NCBI GenBank assembly: GCA_010279815.1 | Contig: QEOQ01000226.1 | Coordinates: 1,893,969 to 1,957,968, forward strand | DNA from: Brachionus plicatilis | Lineage: Eukaryota; Rotifera; Eurotatoria; Ploima; Brachionidae | DNA length: 64,000 bases | Reading direction: 5' to 3' | Shown here: positions 1 through 11,500 of the stretch, in pieces | Position numbering within the stretch: position 1 is the stretch's first letter | Layout: every line of letters begins with the position of its first letter | Made by a program: the position numbers and the translations under genes | The notes under the pieces: model-generated | Told to the model about the DNA's origin: nothing | Database searches by the model: none | Seen by the model: only the letters and a program-made list of their open reading frames with translations

Positions 1-2531
1 ATTATTTTTTCATAATTTCGGATAGGAATTTAACTTTTTTCCTTTTCAATTAGAGTTCTAAAAAGCAAGCTTTAGTTTAATATTAAGATTTAGTTGTTTT
101 AACATCAAATTTTTTTTTTATTGTTTTTCTTTGGCTTAAAACTTTTTAAAAATTTTACATTTTATTTGGATAATGAAAAATTTCCGCAACAAATCTTGAG
201 ATAGAGATTCAGAGTAAACAAGATTAAATTGACACAAAAAATTTATCTTGTTGATCTTAACAACCCACGTGTATTTTGAAAATTTTAAAATTTTAAATTG
301 CATGATATTTAAAATTTCTTGTATTGTTTTAATCTGTTTTCATTTCTTCTAATATGTCGATTTAAAAAATGATAATTTTTTTGATATTTAATTTTTAACT
401 TTAAATTAATAATAAACATTTTAGTAAATATCAATCACAATGCAGCTACGAAAAAAACTTTTTTTTTTTTTTAAATTTTATTTTGAGACAAATAATATAA
501 TAGAATTTTCAAATTTTTTTAAAAGTTTCCAGAATAAAATGAAAGACTGATTTTAAGATTAAATTTTAACAAATTATCACGAATTCTAACAAATTGTTAA
601 AATTGAATTTTTTTTAAAAATTTTTAAACTGATCTAAAAAATCCTAATGAATTAATTGATTAAAAAAAAATCAAAAAATCAGATCTTTAGTTTTTATTCT
701 TTTCTTTTTCACTCGGCAACAAATTTTTGTCGTTAAATTGTCTCTGTGAAAGAGATTTAATTTAAAAAAATTTTAAATAAATCCTTAACCGTCCTACTGC
801 CATTTATTAGTCTTTGATCCTGTTCCATTCGAATTTATGAATCTTGATTCAAACTAAATAAACTTTAATTTTCAACTTATTTTATTTTAAATTTCTTGAA
901 AATAATTCAAAATAATTCAGCCCTGAAAAAAGATATAACTTCACCTTAAAATTTAAAAAAATTAGTTGTGAATACGGCAAATTGAAGTTTAAGATCAAGA
1001 TCAAATAAATTGTAATATTTTTTTTAATAATAGAGAAATAATAAACTTTTTCCAAAGCAATTACTTGACATGTCATGTCAAGTTTATTTTCATATTTAAA
1101 ATTTTAAATGTTCCTTTTTATTGAACTTTAATAGGTTTAAATATTTAAATTGATTTTAATAAAAATTTACATTTAAAGACAAAAAAATTCACTGTTTTTA
1201 AATTTTTAATTTATTTAAGTGGAAAAATAAAATTATTTTAGTTTGAATGAATGGATATAAAAGTTATAAATTTGAATTTGTGAATTAACTTAACCTGAAT
1301 TACTTAAATTATTGACTGTTTTTGTCAAATAAATTAGAGATCAATCATTTTGATGTTTATTTGATAATGAACTATAATTAGACATAACATGTCTAGTAAT
1401 GTTTAGTATTTATTTCTTAAAAATTATCAAAATCATTAGATTAATTAAGTTTTGAAATTTTAAATGATCGTTTTGATCTTAAAATTTGATCTCAAACTTC
1501 AATTTGCCGTGAATACGGGTAATATGGAGTATGATAATAGAGATTAATTTTATTAAATCTGAAACAGTGAATCGTCATATTTTACCAAGTTGATTTCTTT
1601 TTTAAAATTTTTTTTCAAAATTTAAAATCAATTGTTTAATTATGCAAAGAATTTATCAATTGATATTATTTGAAAAAATTTTTTTGAATTTTTAGAACAA
1701 AAAAACGGAATTAGGATAATTTTTAAAATATCGAAAAATCAACTTTATTAATTAAATCTAAATAATTCTTGTTCATCTATATTCAATTCTTGTCTAAAAA
1801 ATTATTTAAAGAAGCGGATAATTGATAGATTAAAAAAAATTTTATTTAAAAAAAACAATTTTTAAAATTTGTAACAGGTTTATTATAAATACAATGTTAT
1901 TCTCTTAAAAGCTTTATTTAACTTATTGAACGTTCTGAAGTTCTAAAAATGCAATTCTTATTACCTATATGCTCATGTCAAGAACACGAACTTATAATTG
2001 TGTCAAGTCAAGATTAAGTCAAGATGTGAGCTTAGTGCTAAATGTATTTGTCAGCATTTCGAAGCGTATGAACTTCTGGGATACGTGACAAGTATAATTC
2101 TTACTTATCTTTGTGCATCAGTTGACAAGCTGATATAAATGATAATAAGTGATTATTCAGGGGAACAAATTATAAATATTTGAAAATAGTTATTTTAATT
2201 CAAATTTCCTCCAACTCAAATTATTTTTTTATTCACATCTCTATTTAAACAGAGACTAAAAATTAAAAAATTCCTAATATTTGTTAGATATCAATTAATT
2301 AAATTTTGAATTTTCTAGATTGTTTCTATTGCAAAGAATAAAAATCCAAAAACTTGAACATTTTGTAAAATTTTGAGCATAAGATTAAAAAAAGCGCTTT
2401 GTTGCAGCAAGTCTATTTTTAATCATGTTGAATTTGATGTTTCAGAGATCAAAGCCGAGAAAAATTTTCAAGTTTTAAAAATTACTTTTGAAAATTTATA
2501 ATTTTTTTTTTTGAATTAAATCACCAAAAAA
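1..2531. other. AT-rich spacer upstream of the chitinase gene
   Basis: No coding region is supported here. The only short open frame (around 882-1076, minus) lies across the end of a transposon and has no family features. The stretch holds one TIR element (976-1508, listed separately) and many homopolymer A/T runs. About 1950-2160 is somewhat less AT-rich and could hold chitinase promoter sequence, but I see no defined motif. Confidence 0.6.
976..1508. mobile_element. Non-autonomous TIR DNA transposon (MITE), copy 1, with 8-bp TSD
   Basis: The left end GGCAAATTGAAGTTTAAGATC is matched at the right end by the inverted GGCAAATTGAAGTTTGAGATC (one mismatch in 21). The element is flanked by perfect 8-bp direct repeats GTGAATAC at 968-975 and 1509-1516. 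It is 533 bp, AT-rich and has no transposase. It contains a near-palindrome CTTGACATG-T-CATGTCAAG at 1064-1082. A second copy lies at 59064-59598. An 8-bp target duplication is typical of the hAT (also Merlin) superfamilies; the superfamily call is inference. Confidence 0.88.
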
Positions 2532-4650
2532 ATGCGACTGGCTTTAGGACTTATTTTACTCTTTCTTGGCTCGGGTCTGTCCGATGGAATTTCTATCGAC
2601 TGGGATTTGGATGGTAATGAAAAAGACCAAAGCTATAAAATAGTCTGTTACTACACTAATTGGGCTCAGTACCGGCCGAAACCTGCCTCCTATTTTCCAG
2701 AAGACATTGATCCACATCTTTGCACTCACATTATATTTGCTTTTGCCAAAATAAATGATCAGTCTGAATTGGAAGCTTTTGAATGGAATGATGAATCTAC
2801 TGAATGGGCGCCTGGTATGTACAAACGAACGATTGATCTGAAAAAAAAGAATAAAAATCTAAAAATCTTAATCGCTGTTGGAGGTAATTTTTAAGAAAAC
2901 TAATTTAGAAAAAGTTAACATTTGGTCAAGGCTGGAACCATGGGTCTCTTCTTTTTTCAAATATGGTTTCTGATGAATTTAAAAGAAAAAATTTTATTAC
3001 CAAAACGGTAGAATTTTTGACAAAAAATGAATTTGATGGCTTTGGTAACTAAATATAAAAATTGTATTCAAATAATCACTGACTAAAACATTTAAGATCT
3101 TGATTGGGAATATCCGGCCAATAGAGACACTGAAGATAGGCCCGATGACAAGATTTATTTTACCATCTTATGCAAAGTGAAAAAAATCCGCTTAATTTTT
3201 ATTTTGATTTATTTAAATTTTTGAAGGAATTAAAAGCGGCATTTAAACCCCACAATTTAATTTTAACAGCAGCTGTAGCTGCTGGCGAAAAGTACATAAG
3301 AAGCGCGTATGAATTAGATGAAATTCACAAGTAAAAATTTTACCAAAAATGAAAAAAATGAAAAGAATATATTTTATATAGGTACCTTGATTTTATTAAC
3401 ATTATGGCATATGGTATTCTAAATAAAAAAAAACAATAAGAAAAAATAAATTTAATATAAAGATATGCATGGTGGTTGGGACAATGTAACTGGTCATAAT
3501 GCTCCATTGTACGCTCATCAGTTTGACCGTGATCCAGGTCTAAATGTGGTAAGATGATTTTTCCACAAAAATAAACATTAATGCTTTTTCCAAATTTAAA
3601 GGATTTCGCAGTAAAATTGTGGCTTGAACATGTACCGGCAAATAAATTAGTTCTCGGTCTATCAGCCTATGGTCGATCATTTAAATTAAAAGAAGGCTTC
3701 GAGTCGTGTCCTTTGACCGATACCCCAGTGATTAGTGGTGGGAGTGATGGAAAATATAGCAGAGAAGCTGGATTTTTAAGTAATTTAAAAAAAAGTAATA
3801 ATTTTTATGAAAATTTTTATTTAAAAGCATATTTTGAAACATGTGAAAAAATTTTAAAAAATGATTGGAAATACATTTGGAATGAAGAACAAAAGGTTCC
3901 TTTTGCTTATTCAAATGAAATAACCACTTCTTCAGCAGCTCCAATTGAATGGGTTGGTTTCGATGACGTGAAAAGTATTGAGGTAAAAGTCGAGTATATC
4001 ATAAAGCACAAGCTTGGAGGTGGCATGCTTTGGTCACTGGACATGGACGACTTTACTGGAACATTTTGTAATCAAGGCAAATATCCAATCTTGACCACTG
4101 TCAATGTTTTACTTAATCCAAAGCTAAAACGACCAATGCCAGACGCCAAAATTTTGTGGAACACCGAAAACGCCAAATTATCGAACCCTGATGAACCCAT
4201 TCAAGAGAGCAGTTTGTTCATTAATGATACAGAAAAAAAGTTGTCCTCTACGGGATTTTACAGCTCCAACAATGTGTTTGGTCTAATACAAAATAAAGGT
4301 ACAATTTCAACATGTGTTTATTCGAAATTAATTTTTTTTTAGTTCTACAAGTTTACAAATTCTGTGAATGCAAAAATGGAACTCACAAAATAAGCACTGA
4401 TGGAGATAAATTTTCCTACACTGTTGACTGTAACATCAAACAAGTATTCCAAGATGGTGAAGGAAAAACAGTGACCAAATCACCGGATGGTCCGAATGCA
4501 ACTCCTAAGATAACAGGCACTGGAAGCGAAAATAAGAATAACATATGGGCAATATTTAACATTAATTCGGCCAGCACTGTATCAGAGAATGCTCTAATGC
4601 CAAACTTATTCTGTATGTTCGCTTATCTTGTATTAACAGTATTTAACTAA
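2532..4650 (+). CDS. GH18 chitinase, catalytic domain with short hydrophobic tail (exons 1-9)
   Basis: Secreted or surface GH18 chitinase that hydrolyses beta-1,4 GlcNAc polymers. Exons by GT-AG and phase: 2532-2883, 2931-3044, 3097-3176, 3227-3330, 3382-3413, 3463-3548, 3602-3779, 3828-4298, 4343-4650; 574 aa. Residues 1-17 form a signal peptide. The domain starts at KIVCYYTNWAQYRP. The catalytic DxxDxDxE is intact as DGFDLDWEYP with D153, D156, D158 and proton donor E160. MAYDMHGGWD and LDMDDFTGTFCNQGKYP also match the family. Exon 9 adds a Cys-containing stretch (VYKFCECKNG) and ends in a hydrophobic tail (FCMFAYLVLTVFN) that could be a GPI signal or membrane anchor. Intron 7 (3780-3827, 48 nt) leaves the frame open, so it could be retained without a stop. 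Exon 8 can also join exon 10 at 4795. Confidence 0.93.
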
Positions 4651-4758
4651 ACCAAAAATTTTGATAATTTCGATTTTTATAGTCTTTTTATTCACAATAT
4701 TCGAAGCTTATATTAACCATTTTTTATTTAATTTAATATTACAATAATAATTTGATAT

Positions 4759-4764
4759 AATAAA
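4759..4764 (+). terminator. AATAAA poly(A) signal for the exon-9 chitinase form
   Basis: A canonical AATAAA lies 109 nt after the exon-9 stop codon and 30 nt before the acceptor of exon 10. Its position suggests exon 9 is a genuine alternative last exon that competes with splicing to exon 10. This is inference from position. Confidence 0.45.
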
Positions 4765-4794
4765 ATTTTCTAAAACAACTTTATTTTTTTGAAG

Positions 4795-6101
4795 ATTATC
4801 CAAACTACAATGGTCTTGTCGAGGAACAAAGCCGCTTTAAAATAGTTTGCTATTTGAATAGCTTGTTTAGATCTAGAGAAAATTTGGCACAAATTCGATT
4901 TGAAGATTTGGTTCTAGCTGCCGAGTCGTGCACTCATTTTATTTTTTCAAGTGCAAAAATATGTCCGGATGAATACGACAAAATTGTGCCCAGAAATTCA
5001 CATGACACCGACTTGTACCAATTGGTAACTGAGCTCAAAAATGTAAATCCGACAATAAAGGTCCTAATATCAGTTGGCTCTTACAAGGACGGAACCATGC
5101 CAATTATAAAAATGACCGAGAGTTTTTTAAATCGAAAAAATTTTATCAGAAATTCAATTTTGTTTTTGAAAAAATACAATTTTGATGGACTGGAAATTAA
5201 TTGGAATTTGAGAAATATTGACTCAAATAATGATTATATCAAAAGTAATATTTTGATACTAAAAAAACAATTTTCTAAGTTAGCATCTGTAAGTACATAA
5301 TAAGTTGAAGTTGAAATTGTGACTAATCAAATTCTAATTAGCAAATTAAGAGAGCTTTTGTTCCTTTCAATTTTTTGTTATCCGCTATGGTCTCAGGAAT
5401 AAACGAAGTGGCCCAGGACTCTTATGAAATAAAACAAATCTCAGGGTTTTTTTGAAATAATTAATTAACTTTTCAAGCTAAATTTAAATTAAGGTATTTT
5501 GATTTTGTAACTTTGATGAATTATGATTTTTATGAAATTCCATTGATACTGAAATACGGAGTTCATCATAATCCCTTGTATTCGACTGATACCCAAATAT
5601 CAGTTGATTCATCAGTTAATTTCTGGCTCAAAAATGGCTTTCCCAAAGAAAAACTCTTGGTCGGTGTTGAGTCATATGCAAGAACGTACACACTCTATGC
5701 AAATAGAGTAAACGATTTAGGCAGTTCAATTTTAGATTATGGTGAGCCGGGTGTTTTCACATCTCTACCAGGAGTTCTATCATTTTATGAAGTAACATAT
5801 TATAATTTAAATTAGGTTTGCATTTTTATCATTTTTGAAGGTTTGTGACAATTTATTCAGCAAAAATTGGTTAAGAAGTTGGATATTGAGTGAAATGGTG
5901 CCCATGGCGTCAAATCTAAATGACCAAATAGTTTTTTATGAAGATTTAGAAAGTGTTAGCTTTAAATCAAACTACGTAAAAGAAAAAAATTTAGGTGGAA
6001 TCTCCCTGTTTAGTCTTGATAATGATGATTTTACAGGAATGTTTTGCATGCAGGGTAAATTTCCTTTACTAGAAACAATAAGAGAATCTTTAAATTATTA
6101 A
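4795..6101 (+). CDS. Catalytically dead GH18 domain (chitinase-like; probable exons 10-13 of the same gene)
   Basis: Exons 4795-5288, 5342-5445, 5494-5791 and 5841-6101 encode a complete second GH18 fold (about 385 aa). It starts RFKIVCYLNS and has ILISV-type strand (VLISVGSY), LMNYDFYE, ESYARTY and SLDNDDFTGMFCMQGKFP. The catalytic DxxDxDxE is replaced by DGLEINWN, so the three downstream acidic positions are E, N and N: no proton donor, so likely a lectin-like or regulatory chitinase-like protein. It has no start codon or signal peptide of its own: 4651-4794 contains no ATG. Its acceptor at 4793-4794 needs one upstream nucleotide, which exon 8 (ending in a phase-1 G at 4298) supplies to give Asp. 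Joined that way the protein would be 857 aa with two GH18 domains. A separate gene with a missed upstream exon remains possible. Confidence 0.85.
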
Positions 6102-7316
6102 TTGTAAATTAATTAATTAAAATTATTCAAAGTGATAATAAGTAATTATAGTAATTATTTTAAGTGAATCGAATATCAAAAAAATATTTTATTAAATTTT
6201 GAAAATTTCAAACTTGAACATTTTATATTTTTACTTGAACCAAATTAGTTTTTTATATTTTATTTTTTAATTCTATCATTTAAAATTTTAATTTTAAATT
6301 AAAACTTTATTAATTTTATAAATGATTATGGAAAAAAAATATTGATTCTTGAAAATAATCACTAAGTATCTTAATTTGGTTTGTGATTAGCAGAACATTG
6401 CGCTTTAAAAAGGGATCAAAATGAAACCATATCTTTGAATGCTAAATATTAAAAGAAATAAAATTTAATCCAGAATTAAATCAAAATTTATCAATTTATC
6501 AATTGACTTGATGGTAGAATTAAAAAAATTAAATAAATCCAGATAAAAATGAAAAAAGAGAAAAATTTTAATTTGAATCAAACTATCTTTTGTAATTATG
6601 CAATTAAAAATATAATAAACCTGGATCCATTTTCTAATTATGTTGAGTCAAAAATACTAAAAAGTTATAATTCTTCTAAACGATATTTAAAATTTTTAAG
6701 ACTCTATTAGTTTAAGAAGATTAAAAATTTTAAGATGATAATTTAATCTATTTTTCACATAGTCTTCTAATAAATTTCGCAAATGAATTCGTTCTGATTA
6801 TTGAATTAATAGAATTTTCATTTCATTTCAATTCTATTATTTTGATTAATTTTTCCACCAGATAAAGTTCAAATTAAATAAATTTTTGGGCATCTGCTAT
6901 AAATAATCAAGTTTGGTGCTGTTATTCCCAAGATTATGACTAAATTTCCGTTCTTTACAAAATATTTAATAACAAAGCTATTTAATTAAAAAAAATTATT
7001 CTGCTACTAGAAATCTTATTGAAGTGAGAATTTTATTAACTTTTTAAAGAAAAGAAATTCATGAAATATCTTCAAGTACTTGAATTTCATAGGCCTTTAG
7101 GTTTCAATAAGTTATTTTAGTTTTTAATTATTTCATTCAAAATCGTTTAATATGTCAATAATTTTTGCAGAAAAACCAAACAATATTTTATAAATGAAAA
7201 AAAAAATACATCGATATCTCATCAGATTTTATAAATAATTGTAAAATAAATAAATTTTTTTAATAAAATTTATTATTTAAAATTTACATTCCAACAAAGA
7301 AAAAAATTTAAAAAAA
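6102..7316. other. AT-rich spacer between chitinase and GPCR
   Basis: Convergent 3' ends meet here: the chitinase locus on plus and the GPCR on minus. Only A/T-rich sequence with no credible frame, RNA gene or repeat structure was seen. It probably holds both 3' UTRs. Confidence 0.6.
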
Positions 7317-8501
7317 TCATTGAAAAAACTCAAAAATTATATTCCGATATATCTCACAACTCAACAGATAGAATAAAAAATTCATGCTATGATTCAAATA
7401 AGCCAAAATGTATACAACTTCAAAGACCAGAATTCGGGTGTCCCTCAAAAAGTCTAATAGACCGAGTGTATTGCTCAAGACTAATGGTGTAACAAACACA
7501 AAAAAACAAATATTCAAAGTTAATAATAATTTATAGATTTGATTATTTTTTTTTGTTCGCTTTTTGGCTATATCCTTGATTTTGAACGATTTTTTGATTA
7601 CTTTATACCGAGTTTTATTATCTCCAGTATTCACTTCATCCAAATCTTTTTCGCTTTTTGTTTCAACTTTGGGAAAATAAATTCCACTCTTGGTTTGTTT
7701 AGGCCGTGGACTTGGCAAATTTAGCTTTTTATTGATCTGAAAAAGTCTGTAAATAATCAAAATAGTGCATATAATCATTATGGTGAAGGGGATATAGGAA
7801 TAGAGAAAAAGGTCTATCCAGTGATAAGCTTTGGTGTAAAATTCTGAATAGATCGGTTGGATCTTTGGGGAAGGGTAGCATTTTATGAACTTTTCGCTCA
7901 TGTTTGATGCATTATGATAAATTAAACTGTAGTCCATCTTGGAGAGACGCATCCAGATCAAAAAATGAAAATCGAACAAAAATATGACCAGCATCATTGC
8001 CAAAACCACCTTGTCAGCGCCTCCGTAGTCAGCTATGAATGTTCTAAGAAACGACTTGCGAGGTCCCTTGGACTCGACTATGTCAAAAGAAGGTGATGCA
8101 GAAAATCTGCGCGAAAACTTATTTTCTAAATTTGTGGTTGATCGATTTGCTTTAAGATACGAATTTGGCTTCATTGGTCGCAGGCTTGTCAGTGTCACAC
8201 ATCTGAAAACGCCAACTCCAGCCAGAATATTGCTAGATAAATGCGACAAATAATAGGTAAAGAATGAGTGCAATGAGCACACCAAATTCGAGTGATCCCG
8301 GAAATCGTAGTTGAAATAAACATTAGATAAAATGTGCGGTAGACCAACAATTAGGTAACAAAAGTCGATCATGGACAAGTAGGCCAGAAACCTGAATGTG
8401 GTCAATCCATTCAAAACGGGCCGCGTGAACACATAAAAATTGACTACATTGCTAGCAGTTCCTAGTATAAGTATTATAGGTATAACTGTTTCCAAAAGCA
8501 T
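7317..8501 (-). CDS. Rhodopsin-family GPCR, divergent, peptide-receptor-like
   Basis: Single-exon 394-aa seven-helix protein at the plasma membrane. TM1 about 5-25 (with G-x-x-x-N), TM2 36-57 (conserved Asp in SMIDFCYL), TM3 75-100 starting at Cys75, TM4 about 163-185, TM5 about 228-252, then a long basic loop, TM6 with FFVFVTPLVLS, and TM7 ending NHSMNFLFYLLSCEIYRN. The TM7 NxxxNFLFY pattern resembles FMRFamide/myosuppressin-type neuropeptide receptors. Hallmarks are altered: DRY reads FRC (R100), NPxxY reads NFLFY, and CWxP lacks C and W. The extracellular N-terminus is almost absent, but an in-frame TAA 9 nt upstream of the ATG argues that this is the true start unless a 5' exon is missed. 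A five-codon uORF (ATG GAA ATA AAT TGA) precedes it. The ligand cannot be told from sequence. Confidence 0.85.
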   Translation of the reverse strand: MLLETVIPIILILGTASNVVNFYVFTRPVLNGLTTFRFLAYLSMIDFCYLIVGLPHILSNVYFNYDFRDHSNLVCSLHSFFTYYLSHLSSNILAGVGVFRCVTLTSLRPMKPNSYLKANRSTTNLENKFSRRFSASPSFDIVESKGPRKSFLRTFIADYGGADKVVLAMMLVIFLFDFHFLIWMRLSKMDYSLIYHNASNMSEKFIKCYPSPKIQPIYSEFYTKAYHWIDLFLYSYIPFTIMIICTILIIYRLFQINKKLNLPSPRPKQTKSGIYFPKVETKSEKDLDEVNTGDNKTRYKVIKKSFKIKDIAKKRTKKNNQIYKLLLTLNICFFVFVTPLVLSNTLGLLDFLRDTRILVFEVVYILAYLNHSMNFLFYLLSCEIYRNIIFEFFQ

Positions 8502-11500
8502 TTCCTCAATTTATTTCCATCTAAATAAATTATTAAATAAAATTTTTATTTTTATTCTTTTATTAATAATCCAAATTTTTTAAATCAATTAAATTGTTGA
8601 AATTCAATTTAAGTGGATCAATTAGTAAATTTTAAAAAAATATTCATAAAAAAGAGCAATTTTTGTTTTGTCTTTAAACGTGGTTCGAAATTCCCAGAAT
8701 AATTGATCTAGTTATATTTATTAATTTTAATTAAAAAAATTGTGTGTGTCAGATAAAAATTAAAATGTGTATAATTAATTTTTCTATCTGATTTTCAAGC
8801 TCATACATATCATGCGAGTTTATTCTTATTTTTAATTAAATTTAATTTCAGCTAATTCGCCTCCTTGGTTTAATTACATGTTTATTTAACCAAATATATG
8901 TTTAGTTTTACTCTATTCGACGGATGCACGATTTTTTCTTTAAGCTTGAATCTTATTCTGGTCTAATCTTCGGTTCTTGCATCAATTCGAGGAAACATGC
9001 TCTGTTTAATTAGTCTTAATTTGTACAGATCATTCTACTCCTGCTTCCTCAAGAATTTAGATTTAGTTGCTTCATTTAAAAAATGAATTATGATTTAAAT
9101 TAAAGAAAATCCATTAAATTAAAAGAATAAAATAATTTGTTATTTAATAGAAAAATTTACAATTAAGTTAAATCTAGGCTAAATTGTTTATAAAAGCAGC
9201 AGACGACTTTAAACATAATTTTTTTATTCAACAATGGCTATTTTTTAACAATAATATATTTTTAGTCTTGCTAAGGGAAATGCTTTTTAATAATGAGATT
9301 AATTGTCTCTCAATTATAAATAAAATTTTGAGCAACTAAATAAAAAAACTGCTAAAAAAATTATACTTTATAGGACTGCCTCTTTAATGGGTGCTTATTT
9401 TATGGCATCGAATTGATGCTATTACCCCAATTAGATTTTATCATATCTTGGTTTTCATGTAGATTGTTGGAGGCATTTAAGATAAATGAATCTGAATTCA
9501 AGTTAGATTTTTTACAAGACTGACCTTTTTTCCAAAATCCAAACAACTTGTAATTATTGTCAAAAATTTAAAGATTGAAAATGGTCTTGAAAATTTATAG
9601 AACTTAAAAAATAAATTAAAAAATTTTCATTTTTTCTTTAAAAAAAATAATTTTTTAGGTTCGTTTATTGAGCCAGTTATTGATGGAAGTCTTATGGATT
9701 AAATTTAAAAGCTCAGATAATCTATATCCTAAATTTTAAATGAAATAACTTAAGCGGAATTTATTAAAATAATACAAAGAACAAATAGTTCTAAAACTAA
9801 AATATTGAAAAATTTTCTATAGCCTTGGGTATAATTTGAGGAAAAAAACTCAAATTAATTCAAGTCTATATACATCGCTGTAATTCGATTATTTGACACA
9901 AGATATCACGTTTATTTATACATTGTTAATTATTCACATATGACATTTTTATCTAATAAAAACTAAAATATAGACAAAATAGATTATATTCGCCTATTGG
10001 ACCCATAGTTTTTAATATATTAAATTCACCAGAAAAAATTTTAATTAATTTCATTCCTTTGACAAATCCATTATAAAAGCATATTTTAATTTAAAAAATA
10101 TATGAAGTTTTGACCAAATTAAAAAAATTAGATTAACTTATTGTTTTTATGAATCTACTACTAAATAACAAATTAACGGTTTAATTAATTATTTTTTTTA
10201 AAACAAAAATTTTTATTTTACAAAGCTAAAGTTAAAAAAATCTACTAAAAATTCATTTTATATTTAACCAAATTGGCTTTTTTAAATGATTCTAGTGTGA
10301 ATAATCTAAAATATAATTTGATTTTAGAAATTGCTAATGCTTAGAATAAAAAAATTCTAGGATTCAAATAAAAAAAGTTGATTAATCCTTAAATTTATAT
10401 TAATTTAATGATTTAATTCAATCTGCCAAAGGCAGCTTAAGTAAATTCAATAGCTTTGTGTAATATTAATTTAAAAACTGACAAAATTTTGCCAGCTTTC
10501 AATTAGAAATCTGGTTATTTTGGCTTTGATAACCACAAATAATAAAATGAATTAGATTTTTGACAGATTGAAATTGTATTATCAAAAGCGACATATCAAT
10601 ACAAAATCAATTATTCACTCTTTTGTAATATTTTCAGCTAAATCTCTTCGATTCTAATAAATTTTAAGTGCTTTTTTCTAAATAGGCCTTCAATAAACCA
10701 ATATTTCTTAGAGAAAATACACTAAGGACCCGGAAGGCAAAAAAGGGGGATGAAAAACTTTTATTATTTAAAATTATTCAATTTGTTGTTTTACTTATTT
10801 CAATAATTTGCTCGTAAAATTATTTTCTAACTAAAATAAAAATTTTATTTAACCAGACAAATTAACAAAAAAAAATAAAAATTTAATTTCTAAAAATTGT
10901 TTAATTTATTTGAAATTTTGGAAAAACGGAACAGACAAAATTCTAAAATTAATTTTTCATAATCTTTTGATGCCTATGAAGGCATAAAAATGAGGAAATC
11001 TATTCACAATTATTACTTAACACCTAAAAATTGATTTTTTTATAAATAATTTAACCATTTTTGTTTTACTCTTGGATATTTATGAATTATTAGACTTCTA
11101 TTGATTAATACTAATGATTTTTTGGTTAAATTTTTTGCTTAAGAAACCAATAGAAATTACTAACAAGACAAAAATTAGCTAAGTATCTAAATTCTTGAGA
11201 GCGAATTAATCGATCGTAGATAATTATTTTAGGATAGAAAATTATTTGCCATGCCTTTTTAAGTATTCCTTAAAAATTAAAAAGTACCTCTTATGTTTCT
11301 AGACAAAAAAATAAATTATTTCTGATATGTTTTAATGGTTTAAATGACTGATAAAACAATAATAATATTTTAATGAATTCAAAAAAGCTTTCCTGATTTG
11401 AATTGTTAATAAAATTTTCGCATCTAAAAAATCTATCCAGTCTTTTCATACAACTCAATTCAATAATTTATTCTTTTTCTTTTTTACTTTTTTCCTAATT

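Noticed and set aside
882..1076. Minus-strand open frame, 64 aa
   Set aside because: Overlaps the end of the MITE at 976 and is low-complexity A/T translation; no family signal.
8690..8705. GGTTCGAAATTCC, like a tRNA B box
   Set aside because: No A box or cloverleaf arms nearby.
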